From JBDUDK01 sp040002995 (GTDB lineage: Bacteria; Actinomycetota; Acidimicrobiia; Acidimicrobiales; Ilumatobacteraceae), in contig JBDUDK010000023.1 in the NCBI GenBank assembly GCA_040002995.1, positions 1-60,150 of the forward strand: 60,150 nt of DNA, in the 5' to 3' direction. Shown here in pieces: positions 52,458 through 60,150 of the stretch (position 1 is the first letter of the stretch; the number at the start of each line of letters is the position of its first letter). The notes beneath the pieces are model-generated. The model worked only from the letters and a program-made list of their open reading frames with translations, was not told where the DNA came from and did no database searches. A program made the translations under genes and the position numbers.

Positions 52458-54695
52458 TTACGCCGTCGGCTCGATGCGCTCCAGCGTAACAATGGCGTTG
52501 TAGTCGGGTACCCGGGATCCCGGTTCTCTGTGATCGGGTCCGGCCGCAATGAGCACGTTGCCTTCGGGCCAGTGGACCTGGAGCGTCGACGGTGCAAGGC
52601 GCACGAGCTTGGCGGTTCCCGCCATAGATCCCGTCGCGGATATCAGCCGAACTTTGTCGCCTTCGCGTATCCCCCGGTTGCGGGCATCGTCGCGATCGAT
52701 GTAGACGGCGTCGCGACCCGCACCGGTGAGCGGATCTTTCGCGGCGAAGACCATCGAGTTGAACTGCTTGCCCCGCCGGGTGCTCACGAGGAAGGCGCCC
52801 TCGGGCACGGCCGGCGGTTGCGCGTGCGTGACCGTGAAGCGACCTCGTCCTGACTCGGTGGGGAACACGCCCCCGGCGCACAGATGCCGCCCGCCCCATT
52901 GGACGGCGTCTCCGGTCGTTCCGAGACCCTCTATGCCTTCGTAGGTGGGAACCACTGCGGCGATCTCTGTCCGCAGCGCCTGGTTGGTCGGCCACGCAAA
53001 TCGTGCGGCCAGATCCGGCCGTACCCGAGCGGCGAGGTCGGCGAAGATTCGCCACTCGCTACGCGCCTGCCCGACCTGTCGCGCGATCTCGGGGCTGAAG
53101 ACGATGCGACGTTCGGTTGTGGTCTCTGTCCCGCCGCCCTCCTGCTCGTAACGGGTCATGGCGGGCAGCAAGATCACGTCGTCACCCGGAACGAACATCT
53201 GGGTGGTGACGACGATGTCTTGATGCACGCGCATCGGCACGCGTCCGAGGGCAGCCTCGACACGAGGCGGATCAGGAAGCACCTCGAGGAAGTTGCCGCC
53301 GTCGATGTAAAGCGCGTCGAGCGCACCGCGCTCCGCCGCCTCCACCATCTCTGGGGCCGTGAGACCTTCACGCGCAGGAACCGCAAAACCCCACTCGCTC
53401 GACAACTCGGCGGCCGTCTCGCCGGTGATGGGAACGCCTCCCGGAAACGCGGTCGCGTACGCACCCATCTCGGCACCACCCTGTACGCCCGAGTGCCCCC
53501 TGATCGGCATCAGACCGGCCCCGTCGCGCCCGACGTTGCCCCGGGCCAACGCCACGTTCACGATCGCGCGCACGCCTTCCACCCCGTCGCGATGTTGCGT
53601 GATACCCATCGACCAAACGAGCACGCTCGCGCGTGCCGCGGCATAGAGGTCGACGAACGCGTCGAGTTCGCCGATCGTGACCCCAGACTCTGCGAGCAGG
53701 TCGGTGAGCGGTGATACCGCGAGCGAGGCTTCAAGTTCCGCCCAGCCCTCGGTGTGCGCCGCGATGAACTCGTGATCGATGGCGTCGCGCTCGATGAGCC
53801 GTTTCAGCACAGCATTGGCGAAGGCAGCATCACCTCCCGGCCGCACCGGCACGTGGACGTCGCAGATCTTCGTTCCGAACAACGCCGATTCGAGGCTCGA
53901 CGGTACCCAGTACCGCTCGAGGCCCGGTTCGAGGTAGGGGTTGACGACGGCGACCTTGGCACCGCGACCCTTCGCCAGGTACAGGTACTTCGTGAACACG
54001 GGCTGGTTGTTGGCCACATTCGCGCCCCACAACACCACGAGATCGCTCTCGATCACGTCGGCCAGCGAACACGTCGACGCGGCCACGCCGATCGTCTGCT
54101 TTAGCCCCACCGTGGACGGCGCGTGACACACGCGCGCGGCTGAGTCGATCGACGCGATTCCCATGGCCCGAGCGGCCTTCCCCGCGACGTAGTAGCTCTC
54201 GTTGGTCAGGCCCCGGCTCGTGAGGTAGATAGCGGTGCGGTCACCGCCGGCCCGGGCGATCGACGCTGCGATATCGCGCATGGCTTCGTTCCACGAGATC
54301 TGGGTGAACCCCTTCTCGCCGCGCCGGCGCCGCATCGGGAAGGCCAGCCGGCCGAGCGCACGCAGCTCAGCGCTCGTCTTGAGTTTCAGCCGCGCGACGT
54401 CGGCCAGCAATCGGTGGTCGAGGGGGCCAGCCGTGTTGACCTCGAGCAGCTTGAGTCGGGTGGTGCAGAGATGGACGCCGTCAATGGTCCAGTCGTGGAA
54501 GCCGGCGACGCCGAGGGCGCAGCCGTCGCACACACCTTTCGAGAGCACTTTCCACGCGTAGAGGGGATGGCTGCGGTTCGCCCATACCACCTTGGCCATG
54601 TCGCGATAGTGGTGGGGCTTCTGGTGCCCCAGCCCGTTCGGCGACAAGCTGACCCAAAGCTTGCGGTTCCAACGCGGCTTGTACTTCTTGCTCAT
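52458..54695 (-). CDS. FdhF/YdeP-type molybdopterin oxidoreductase
   Basis: 745 residues of the formate dehydrogenase H alpha-like family. The N-terminal Cys cluster (GVCDGCALG and LCTTRL) could hold an iron-sulfur centre. The active-site position is Cys190 (ARVCHAPSTVGL), where FdhF has selenocysteine. Bis-MGD binding segments include VLWGANVANNQPVF and GVQGGAEMGAYATAFPGG. The start ATG 54695 overlaps the fdhD stop by 4 bp. Probably oxidises formate or a related substrate in the cytoplasm; no electron-transfer subunit is nearby. Exact substrate uncertain. Confidence 0.88.
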   Translation of the reverse strand: MSKKYKPRWNRKLWVSLSPNGLGHQKPHHYRDMAKVVWANRSHPLYAWKVLSKGVCDGCALGVAGFHDWTIDGVHLCTTRLKLLEVNTAGPLDHRLLADVARLKLKTSAELRALGRLAFPMRRRRGEKGFTQISWNEAMRDIAASIARAGGDRTAIYLTSRGLTNESYYVAGKAARAMGIASIDSAARVCHAPSTVGLKQTIGVAASTCSLADVIESDLVVLWGANVANNQPVFTKYLYLAKGRGAKVAVVNPYLEPGLERYWVPSSLESALFGTKICDVHVPVRPGGDAAFANAVLKRLIERDAIDHEFIAAHTEGWAELEASLAVSPLTDLLAESGVTIGELDAFVDLYAAARASVLVWSMGITQHRDGVEGVRAIVNVALARGNVGRDGAGLMPIRGHSGVQGGAEMGAYATAFPGGVPITGETAAELSSEWGFAVPAREGLTAPEMVEAAERGALDALYIDGGNFLEVLPDPPRVEAALGRVPMRVHQDIVVTTQMFVPGDDVILLPAMTRYEQEGGGTETTTERRIVFSPEIARQVGQARSEWRIFADLAARVRPDLAARFAWPTNQALRTEIAAVVPTYEGIEGLGTTGDAVQWGGRHLCAGGVFPTESGRGRFTVTHAQPPAVPEGAFLVSTRRGKQFNSMVFAAKDPLTGAGRDAVYIDRDDARNRGIREGDKVRLISATGSMAGTAKLVRLAPSTLQVHWPEGNVLIAAGPDHREPGSRVPDYNAIVTLERIEPTA

Positions 54696-55483
54696 GCTGG
54701 CGCGTAGACGTTGAGCCGGCCCTCGCGCGCAAACCCGACAAGCGTGAGGCCGGCGGCGCGAGCAGTGTCGACCGCGAGGGCGCTCGGCGCGCTCACCGCG
54801 ACGACGGCCGAGAACCCCGCGGCCCACGCCTTCACGACGATCTCGAAACTGGCCCGTCCGCTGACGAAGAGGCCAAGCCCGCCCGCAGGGAGATCGCCGT
54901 CGAGAAGCAGGCGGCCGATCACCTTGTCGACGGCATTGTGGCGCCCGATGTCCTCGCGCACCACGAGCGGCTCGCCCGAGGGAGTCACCGCGGCCGCCGC
55001 ATGCACGCCGCCCGTCGCGTCGAAGAGCCCCTGCGCGGCTCGAACTCTGTCCGGTACCGCCGCGAGTACGCCGAGCGCGATCGGCGTCAGGTTGGTGAGC
55101 GGCTTCAGCCGGTTGCCCACCGCCGCCAGGTCCGCGGTGCCGCACAGACCGCACGACGAAGTGGTCGTTGACAAGCGCGCGGCGGGTACCGGCGCCATCC
55201 CCCCCGTCTCGACGGTGACCACGTTGAAATCGCTGTCGACCGCCGGGGCGGTGGCGCAGTAGCGCACGCCGGTGATGGGCGCACCAGCGAGCAGGCCATC
55301 GCTGAAGCAGAACCCCGCCGCGAGCTCGAAGTCATGGCCCGGGGTACGCATGGTCGTCGTGACCACCTTGTCGTCGAGACGGATCTCCATGGGCTCTTCG
55401 ACGATCAGATCGTCGGGCCCGCGTTGAGGACCGTCGCCGCCGAAGCGGCGCACGAGCATCCGCACCGTGCGCCCCCGTGTCAT
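54692..55483 (-). CDS. fdhD: FdhD, formate dehydrogenase sulfurtransferase
   Basis: 263 residues with the catalytic SSCGLCG loop and the family motifs LIVEEPMEIR, TPGHDFELAAGFCFSDGL and VREDIGRHNAVDKVIG. FdhD passes sulfur from IscS to the Mo-bisMGD cofactor, which the coupled FdhF-like enzyme needs. I use ATG 55483; the frame is open 42 codons further upstream but that segment looks non-native. Confidence 0.94.
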   Translation of the reverse strand: MTRGRTVRMLVRRFGGDGPQRGPDDLIVEEPMEIRLDDKVVTTTMRTPGHDFELAAGFCFSDGLLAGAPITGVRYCATAPAVDSDFNVVTVETGGMAPVPAARLSTTTSSCGLCGTADLAAVGNRLKPLTNLTPIALGVLAAVPDRVRAAQGLFDATGGVHAAAAVTPSGEPLVVREDIGRHNAVDKVIGRLLLDGDLPAGGLGLFVSGRASFEIVVKAWAAGFSAVVAVSAPSALAVDTARAAGLTLVGFAREGRLNVYAPA

Positions 55484-55611
55484 GACGGCGAGGCTACCGA
55501 GGCCTACGACGATCGCCGTCGACCGCACGACGGCGAGCTCGTAGTTCTCCATGGCACCCCGCGTCGTCGTCGAGTGGCGAGCTGAGCTCGCCGTAACGAG
55601 CGCGATCACGC

Positions 55612-56529
55612 TCAGGTCAGGCCAGCACCCTTCAGCCAGTCGGCGGCCACCGTTTCGGGCTTCGCCTTGTCGACCTCGACCTGCTTGACGAGCGCCGCCA
55701 ACGCCGCGGTGTCGAGCTTGGCCGAGACCGCGTCGAGCGTGCTGGTGACGAGTGCCGTCGCCTTGGCCTTCACGATGAAGGGGACGACGGCCTCTGCCGG
55801 GACGAGCTTCTTGTCGTCGACGAGCGGGACGAAGCTATTGGCGGTGATAGCCGACTGGGTCGAGAACAAGTTGGCGCAATCGACCTTGCCGTCCTTGAGC
55901 GCCGCCACCGTGAGCGGGCCGGCCGTGTCGAGCGGCGTGAACGTCTTGAACTCGGCGCCGAGATCGGCGAATCCGGCCAAGCCGAACGGCTTCCGGGTGC
56001 GAAACTCGGGCGGACCGCCGAGCGTGATGTCGGCGGCATGAGCGAAGAGGTCAGTCAGCGTCTTGAGGCTGTACTTCGTGGCCGTCGCCTCGTTGCACGT
56101 GATGGTGTCCTTGTCCTCGGCCGTCGAAGCTGAGAGCACCGTGAGGTCGGCCGGCAGCGTCGCCTTCAGCTCCGCGACCTGTCCGGCGATGTCGGTGGCC
56201 TGCGGCTTGCCTTTCGTGACGTAGGACAGCAACCCGTTCGTGTATTCCGGCAACAGCGTGAGCTCGCCCTTTTGCATCGCAGGGAAGATCACCTCGCGCT
56301 TCCCGAGGTTGCCCTTGCGCTCGGTCTTGATGCCCTTGGCTTCGAGGGCCTGCGCGTAGATCTCCATCAGCACCACGTTCTCGGGGAAGTTCGCCGAACC
56401 GACGATGATCGTTCCGACATCGGCCGCGCCGTTCGAGCCGGGCGTGGCGGTCTTGCTACTGCTGCTCCCGCACGCAGTCACTGCGAGTGACAACGCGAGC
56501 GCGACAGCTGTGAAATAGCGGAGCTTCAT
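55612..56529 (-). CDS. Glycine-betaine/osmolyte binding lipoprotein (OpuCC-like)
   Basis: 305 residues, type II solute-binding protein of the OpuAC/OpuCC-OsmF group (IIVGSANFPENVVLMEIYAQ, LLPEYTNGLLSYV, GGPPEFRTRKP). Signal peptide with lipobox (VTAC). It delivers quaternary amines such as glycine betaine or choline to the permeases downstream in order of function. The coding order on the strand is ATPase, permease, permease, binding protein. Confidence 0.9.
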   Translation of the reverse strand: MKLRYFTAVALALSLAVTACGSSSSKTATPGSNGAADVGTIIVGSANFPENVVLMEIYAQALEAKGIKTERKGNLGKREVIFPAMQKGELTLLPEYTNGLLSYVTKGKPQATDIAGQVAELKATLPADLTVLSASTAEDKDTITCNEATATKYSLKTLTDLFAHAADITLGGPPEFRTRKPFGLAGFADLGAEFKTFTPLDTAGPLTVAALKDGKVDCANLFSTQSAITANSFVPLVDDKKLVPAEAVVPFIVKAKATALVTSTLDAVSAKLDTAALAALVKQVEVDKAKPETVAADWLKGAGLT

Positions 56530-56561
56530 TGGGGGGTCCTCCCTCAGGCCTTTCCGAGACG

Positions 56562-57239
56562 CTACCCGCGCGGACTCAGCGTTGCACCAAGCGCACGACG
56601 AGCGAAAATGATTGCGAGAGCAAAAAGACCCTCACTAATGAGGGCGAGCGTGGCCACCAACACCGCACCCCCCACGACCACGTAGTAGCCCCGGACCGAC
56701 AGACCGTCGACAATGAAACGGCCGAGGCCGCCGAGCGCGACGTACGCGGCGATCGTGGCGGTCGCGATCAACTGCGTAGCCGCGGACCGGATGCCGGTGA
56801 GGATCAGGGGCAGCGCGAGCGGTATTTCGACGCGCCACAGTGTCTGCCTCGCCGTCATACCCATCCCGCGTGCCGCGTCGACGACATCGGGGTCGACGCT
56901 GACAATTCCCGCGTAGGTGTTCGCCAAAATCGAAGGTGCGGCGAGGACGACGAGTACCAGAAGCACGGGCCACAGCGCGAGAGGCTCGATGCGGAACACC
57001 AGCACGAGGAGCCCGAAGGTTGGTAGCGCCCGCGCGATCCCTGCACCGTTCAGGGCGAGGAACGCAAAGCGCCGGCTGTGGCCGATCGTGAGGCCGATCG
57101 GTAGGGCGATGATGCACGCCAGGACGAGCGCCTCGATCGAGTATTGCGCGTGCTGTGCGAGGCGGTGGACGATGCCATCGCTTCCCCACCAATGATCGGC
57201 CGTGGTGAGCCACCCGAAGGTGTCGCTTATCACTTTCAC
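56562..57239 (-). CDS. Osmolyte ABC transporter permease (OpuCD-like)
   Basis: 225 residues, five or six membrane helices and the EAA-type cytoplasmic loop (VVDAARGMGMTARQTLWRVE). GTG 57239 lies 1 bp after the stop of the first permease, so the longer frame from 57281 is not needed. Paired with the other permease and the ABC ATPase. Confidence 0.88.
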   Translation of the reverse strand: MKVISDTFGWLTTADHWWGSDGIVHRLAQHAQYSIEALVLACIIALPIGLTIGHSRRFAFLALNGAGIARALPTFGLLVLVFRIEPLALWPVLLVLVVLAAPSILANTYAGIVSVDPDVVDAARGMGMTARQTLWRVEIPLALPLILTGIRSAATQLIATATIAAYVALGGLGRFIVDGLSVRGYYVVVGGAVLVATLALISEGLFALAIIFARRALGATLSPRG

Positions 57240-57240
57240 G

Positions 57241-57876
57241 TCAGCGGCCCGCTCTCGTCCAGGGCGCGGCGAGCCGAGCACCGAAGACGATGATCAGGTC
57301 AAGGGCGAGCGCGAGAAGCACCGTAAGAACAACACCCGCCCACGTCTCGATCGGGTTGTCGATCTGCGACGCCTCGATGAAGAGCTGACCCAACCCCCCG
57401 CTGCCGACCAACGCACCGACGCTCACAAGGCTGATCGTCGAGACGGCGGCGACACGAAGGCCCGCCACGATCGCCGGCAGCGCGAGCGGGAACTCGACTT
57501 GGAACAGGCGCCGGAGGTCGCCGTAGCCCATCGCCGAGGCGGCCTCCCGCACGGGTGCGGGCACCGCACGTAACCCTTCCACGATGTTGCGCACGAGGAT
57601 CACGAGCGTGTACGAAGCCAGCCCCACGACGACGGGTCGTTCGTTCAGGCCGAGCGAGGGAATCAGGAACACGAACAGCGCGATCGACGGGATCGAATAA
57701 AGAATGCTCGTGATCACCAGAATTACGGGGTACGCCCGCCGCAGCCGATGACCGACGATTCCGAGCGGCACCGCCACCACCGTGCCGAGCAGAAGCGACA
57801 GCAACGTCATGCGAACGTGCTGGGTCAGGTAGCGCTCGATCTTGTCGCCGTTGTCGGCCAGCCAGTCCCACCTCAC
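57241..57876 (-). CDS. Osmolyte ABC transporter permease (OpuCB-like)
   Basis: 211 residues, about six membrane helices with the EAA loop (PAPVREAASAMGYGDLRRLF) and the typical start region RMTLLSLLLGTVVAVPLGI. GTG start at 57876 overlaps the ATPase stop by 4 bp. Confidence 0.9.
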   Translation of the reverse strand: MRWDWLADNGDKIERYLTQHVRMTLLSLLLGTVVAVPLGIVGHRLRRAYPVILVITSILYSIPSIALFVFLIPSLGLNERPVVVGLASYTLVILVRNIVEGLRAVPAPVREAASAMGYGDLRRLFQVEFPLALPAIVAGLRVAAVSTISLVSVGALVGSGGLGQLFIEASQIDNPIETWAGVVLTVLLALALDLIIVFGARLAAPWTRAGR

Positions 57877-58901
57877 TGTGAAACAGCCTTGCCTGGGTCA
57901 GCCAGGTGGGGAACGAGGTCGTCGAACGCCACGATGCCCAGAACGTGACGCTCGCCGTCGATGCGCACCGCGGCGTGGGCGGGCGACGACACGACCGCGT
58001 CGAGCAATGAGCGCAACGTGCCCGCCGGGCCGACGCCTTCGGTCGGCACGACCACTCCCGTGGTCCGGTTCCCCCACCCGAGCCCGCCCTCGCTGGCCAC
58101 CACGCTGAACCCACCGACGTCGGTGACGGGGCGCACCTCGACCACGTCGGCACTGATCAGCGCAAGACGCTTGAGTCCGCGGTCGTCGCCGAGGAACTCA
58201 GCTACAAACGCGTTGGCCGGCCGCTGGAGAATTTCGTCAGGCGCGGCGAATTGGTGGATGTGACCACCCGTGCCCAGGACTGCGATGCGGTCACCGAGGA
58301 GCACGGCTTCGTCGACATCGTGCGTGACGAACACGATCGTCTTGTGCAGCTCGCGCTGGAGGCGCAGAAACTCCCGCTGGAGCTGGCCCCGAAAGACCGG
58401 ATCCACGGCGCCGAACGGCTCGTCCATCAGCAGGATCGGCGGGTCGGCCGCGAGCGCACGGGCCACGCCAACCCGTTGTTGTTGGCCACCGGAGAGCTGG
58501 GCCGGGAAACGTCGGGCAACGGAGACGGGTAATCCGACGAGCTCCATCAACTCGAGCGCCCTGGACTCCGCTCGTTTGCGATCCCACCCGAGGAGCCGCG
58601 GAACCGTGGTGATGTTGTCGATCACGCGCTTGTGTGGAAACAGGCCCGATTGCTGAATCACATAACCGATGCCCCGCCGCAGTTCGACAGCAGGGATCTT
58701 GGCCACGTCGCGACCATCGATGGAGACCGTGCCACTCGTCGGCTCGATGAGGCGGTTGATCATGCGCAGGGTGGTCGTCTTGCCGCATCCGGAAGAACCG
58801 ACAAGCACGGTGATCTCACGGCTGGCCAGCTCGAGCGTGAGGTCGTCGACGGCAACCGTCCCGTCCGGGTAACGCTTGCCCACATGATCGAGGCCAATCA
58901 C
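57873..58901 (-). CDS. Osmolyte ABC transporter ATPase (OpuCA-like)
   Basis: 342 residues. Walker A GSSGCGKTT, ABC signature LSGGQQQRVG, Walker B ILLMDEPFGAVD, switch His in FVTHDVDEA. A degenerate CBS-like region follows at the C-terminus (RIDGERHVLGIVAFDDLV). CBS domains gate OpuA by ionic strength; only part is recognisable here. GTG 58901 chosen (VIGLDHVGKRYPDG). First gene of the four-gene transporter operon. A tandem repeat lies 49 bp upstream. Confidence 0.92.
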   Translation of the reverse strand: MIGLDHVGKRYPDGTVAVDDLTLELASREITVLVGSSGCGKTTTLRMINRLIEPTSGTVSIDGRDVAKIPAVELRRGIGYVIQQSGLFPHKRVIDNITTVPRLLGWDRKRAESRALELMELVGLPVSVARRFPAQLSGGQQQRVGVARALAADPPILLMDEPFGAVDPVFRGQLQREFLRLQRELHKTIVFVTHDVDEAVLLGDRIAVLGTGGHIHQFAAPDEILQRPANAFVAEFLGDDRGLKRLALISADVVEVRPVTDVGGFSVVASEGGLGWGNRTTGVVVPTEGVGPAGTLRSLLDAVVSSPAHAAVRIDGERHVLGIVAFDDLVPHLADPGKAVSQ

Positions 58902-58949
58902 GACCGGACAGTCTGGTCTGCGGCCGACCGCGGCACGAACCCCGACCGA

Positions 58950-59018
58950 TTCACCCTCTGAGGACGAATAGTGACGCGAAACGCTACTTTTCACCCTCTG
59001 AGGACGAATGGTGACGCG
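58950..59018. repeat. Two-copy 29-bp direct repeat upstream of osmolyte transporter
   Basis: TTCACCCTCTGAGGACGAAT followed by A/G and GTGACGCG occurs at 58950-58978 and 58990-59018, a 40-bp period, with one mismatch. It lies 49 bp upstream of the OpuCA-like start, in the region where its promoter should be. Each copy has a TCAC...GTGAC pair and a CCTC-GAGG inner palindrome. A duplicated operator is possible. Confidence 0.55.
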
Positions 59019-59145
59019 GGTGTGGGACCGGTGTCGGCCTCCTCCGGCCGGTAGTAGCCGGTGAGTTTCAACAGGGTGGTCTGGTCGCGCGGTTTTGGAC
59101 TGGGTTGTCGCCCGATGGCGATTCGGCAAAATGTCGGAAAACGCG

Positions 59146-59181
59146 AAAGGGGCCGGGCCCGTGAAGACGGCCCGACCCTTT
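59146..59181 (-). terminator. Rho-independent terminator of groEL
   Basis: A roughly 13-bp GC-rich hairpin on the minus strand (AAAGGG/CCCTTT outer stem, CGGGCC/GGCCCG inner stem, one bulge) begins 19 bp after the groEL stop. It is followed by CGCGTTTTCCGACATTTTG, with two T4 runs. Confidence 0.75.
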
Positions 59182-59200
59182 CGACTGCAGTCTCGGAGAC

Positions 59201-60150
59201 TTAGAAGTCCTCCATGCCTCCACCGGGCATGGCGGGAGCTTCCTTCTCGGGCTTGTCGACCACGACCGCCTCGGTCGTGAGGAACAGCGCGGCGATCGAC
59301 GCGGCGTTCTGCAACGCCGAACGTGTCACCTTGGCCGCGTCGATGACGCCCAGCTTGACGAGGTCGGTGTACTCGCCCGTGGCCGCATTGAGGCCCTCCG
59401 ACCCGCTCATCGAGCGCACCCGCTCGACCACGACGCCGCCCTCGTGGCCCGCGTTCTCCGCGAGCTGCTTGAGCGGAGCCTCGAGCGACTTCGCCACGAG
59501 ACGAGCACCGGTTGCCTCGTCGCCGGTGAGGTCATCGGCGATGCGCAGCACAGCGGCCTGCGAACGCAGGAGCGCTACGCCCCCGCCGGGCACAACGCCC
59601 TCCTCGATCGCGGCCTTCGTCGTGCTGACCGCGTCCTCGATGCGGTGCTTCTTCTCTTTGAGCTCGACCTCGGTGGCCGCGCCAACCTTCAGCACGGCGA
59701 CACCACCGGACAGCTTGGCGAGACGCTCCTGAAGCTTCTCGCGGTCGTAGTCGGAGTCGGTGTTCTCGATCTCGGTCTTGATCTGGTTGATGCGGCCCTT
59801 GATGTCTTCCTCGGCGCCGCCGCCTTCGACCACGGTGGTCTCGTCCTTGGTGATGATGACCTTCTTGGCCCGGCCGAGCAGATCGAGGGTGACGTTCTCG
59901 AGCTTGAGTCCGACTTCCTCGGTGATGACCTGACCGCCGGTGAGGATGGCCATGTCCTGCAGCATCGCCTTGCGCCGCTCGCCAAACCCGGGAGCCTTCA
60001 CGGCCGCCGACTTGAACGTGCCCCGGATCTTGTTGACCACGAGGGTGGCAAGCGCCTCGCCCTCGACGTCTTCACCGATGATCACCAGCGGGCGCCCGGT
60101 CTGCATGACCTTCTCGAGCACGGGGAGGAGGTCGCGTACGGAGCTGATCT
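59201..60150 (-). CDS. groEL: GroEL chaperonin (C-terminal part)
   Basis: The C-terminal 316 or so residues of a group I chaperonin; the N-terminus lies beyond the right edge. Clear segments: SSVRDLLPVLEKV, IIGEDVEGEALATLVVNK, APGFGERRKAMLQD, EEGVVPGGGVALLR, GYTD-like ATGEYTDLVKLGVIDAAKVTR. It ends in PGGGMEDF, a short version of the GGM tail. Folds proteins in the cytosol with GroES. Followed by a strong terminator; no groES in the window. Confidence 0.97.
   Translation of the reverse strand, partial: ISSVRDLLPVLEKVMQTGRPLVIIGEDVEGEALATLVVNKIRGTFKSAAVKAPGFGERRKAMLQDMAILTGGQVITEEVGLKLENVTLDLLGRAKKVIITKDETTVVEGGGAEEDIKGRINQIKTEIENTDSDYDREKLQERLAKLSGGVAVLKVGAATEVELKEKKHRIEDAVSTTKAAIEEGVVPGGGVALLRSQAAVLRIADDLTGDEATGARLVAKSLEAPLKQLAENAGHEGGVVVERVRSMSGSEGLNAATGEYTDLVKLGVIDAAKVTRSALQNAASIAALFLTTEAVVVDKPEKEAPAMPGGGMEDF

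Overview
The window is high-GC DNA. It looks like a chromosome segment of an actinomycete, probably of the Acidimicrobiia or a related deep lineage; that class-level placement is inference. Markers are a BTAD/NB-ARC regulator, UPF0182, YlbL, PAC2, SCO6745-family and coproheme-decarboxylase HemQ genes, many GTG starts, and dense 4-base start/stop overlaps. No database search was possible; functions come from recognisable motifs.

Layout. 0-6 kb: a giant fusion of class III cyclase, AAA, STAND NTPase and WD40, plus a small membrane protein. 6-13.6 kb: a DUF4389 membrane protein, an MMPL exporter and its likely BTAD regulator, with direct-repeat operators, a small ORF and a YihY membrane protein. 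13.7-22.2 kb: an island inserted in the 3' end of tRNA-fMet, flanked by a 43-bp repeat. It carries an excisionase-like ORF, a frameshifted TOPRIM primase, a cyclase/ATPase regulator, a serine hydrolase and a PD-(D/E)XK nuclease-like protein; no integrase was recognised. 22.2-32 kb: mainly cell-envelope and housekeeping genes: UPF0182, a DivIVA protein with a phage-head-like C-terminus, a PDZ-Lon protease, HEAT protein, lipoprotein, GNAT and SCO6745-like protein.

32.1-37.8 kb is the most interesting part. A compact minus-strand cluster encodes KaiC, two KaiB proteins and a dual GGDEF-EAL c-di-GMP enzyme, with 4-8 bp between or overlapping genes. Upstream on the same strand is a thioredoxin-like gene split by one in-frame TGA at the redox-active cysteine position. 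A SECIS-like hairpin follows at the right distance, so it is best read as a selenoprotein. The arrangement suggests a KaiA-less oscillator or timer with a redox gene on the input side and c-di-GMP on the output side.

37.8-49 kb: PAC2, NUDIX, GlnD, ankyrin, CoA-disulfide-reductase-like, PurU, LarE, AlaX and an amino-acid-type binding lipoprotein. 48.6-52.4 kb: an operon of a lipoprotein, an FtsH-like membrane AAA protease and HemQ. 52.4-55.5 kb: FdhD and a formate-dehydrogenase-like molybdoenzyme that uses Cys, not Sec. 55.6-58.9 kb: a complete OpuC-type glycine-betaine/osmolyte ABC transporter. The window ends inside groEL, which runs off the right edge.
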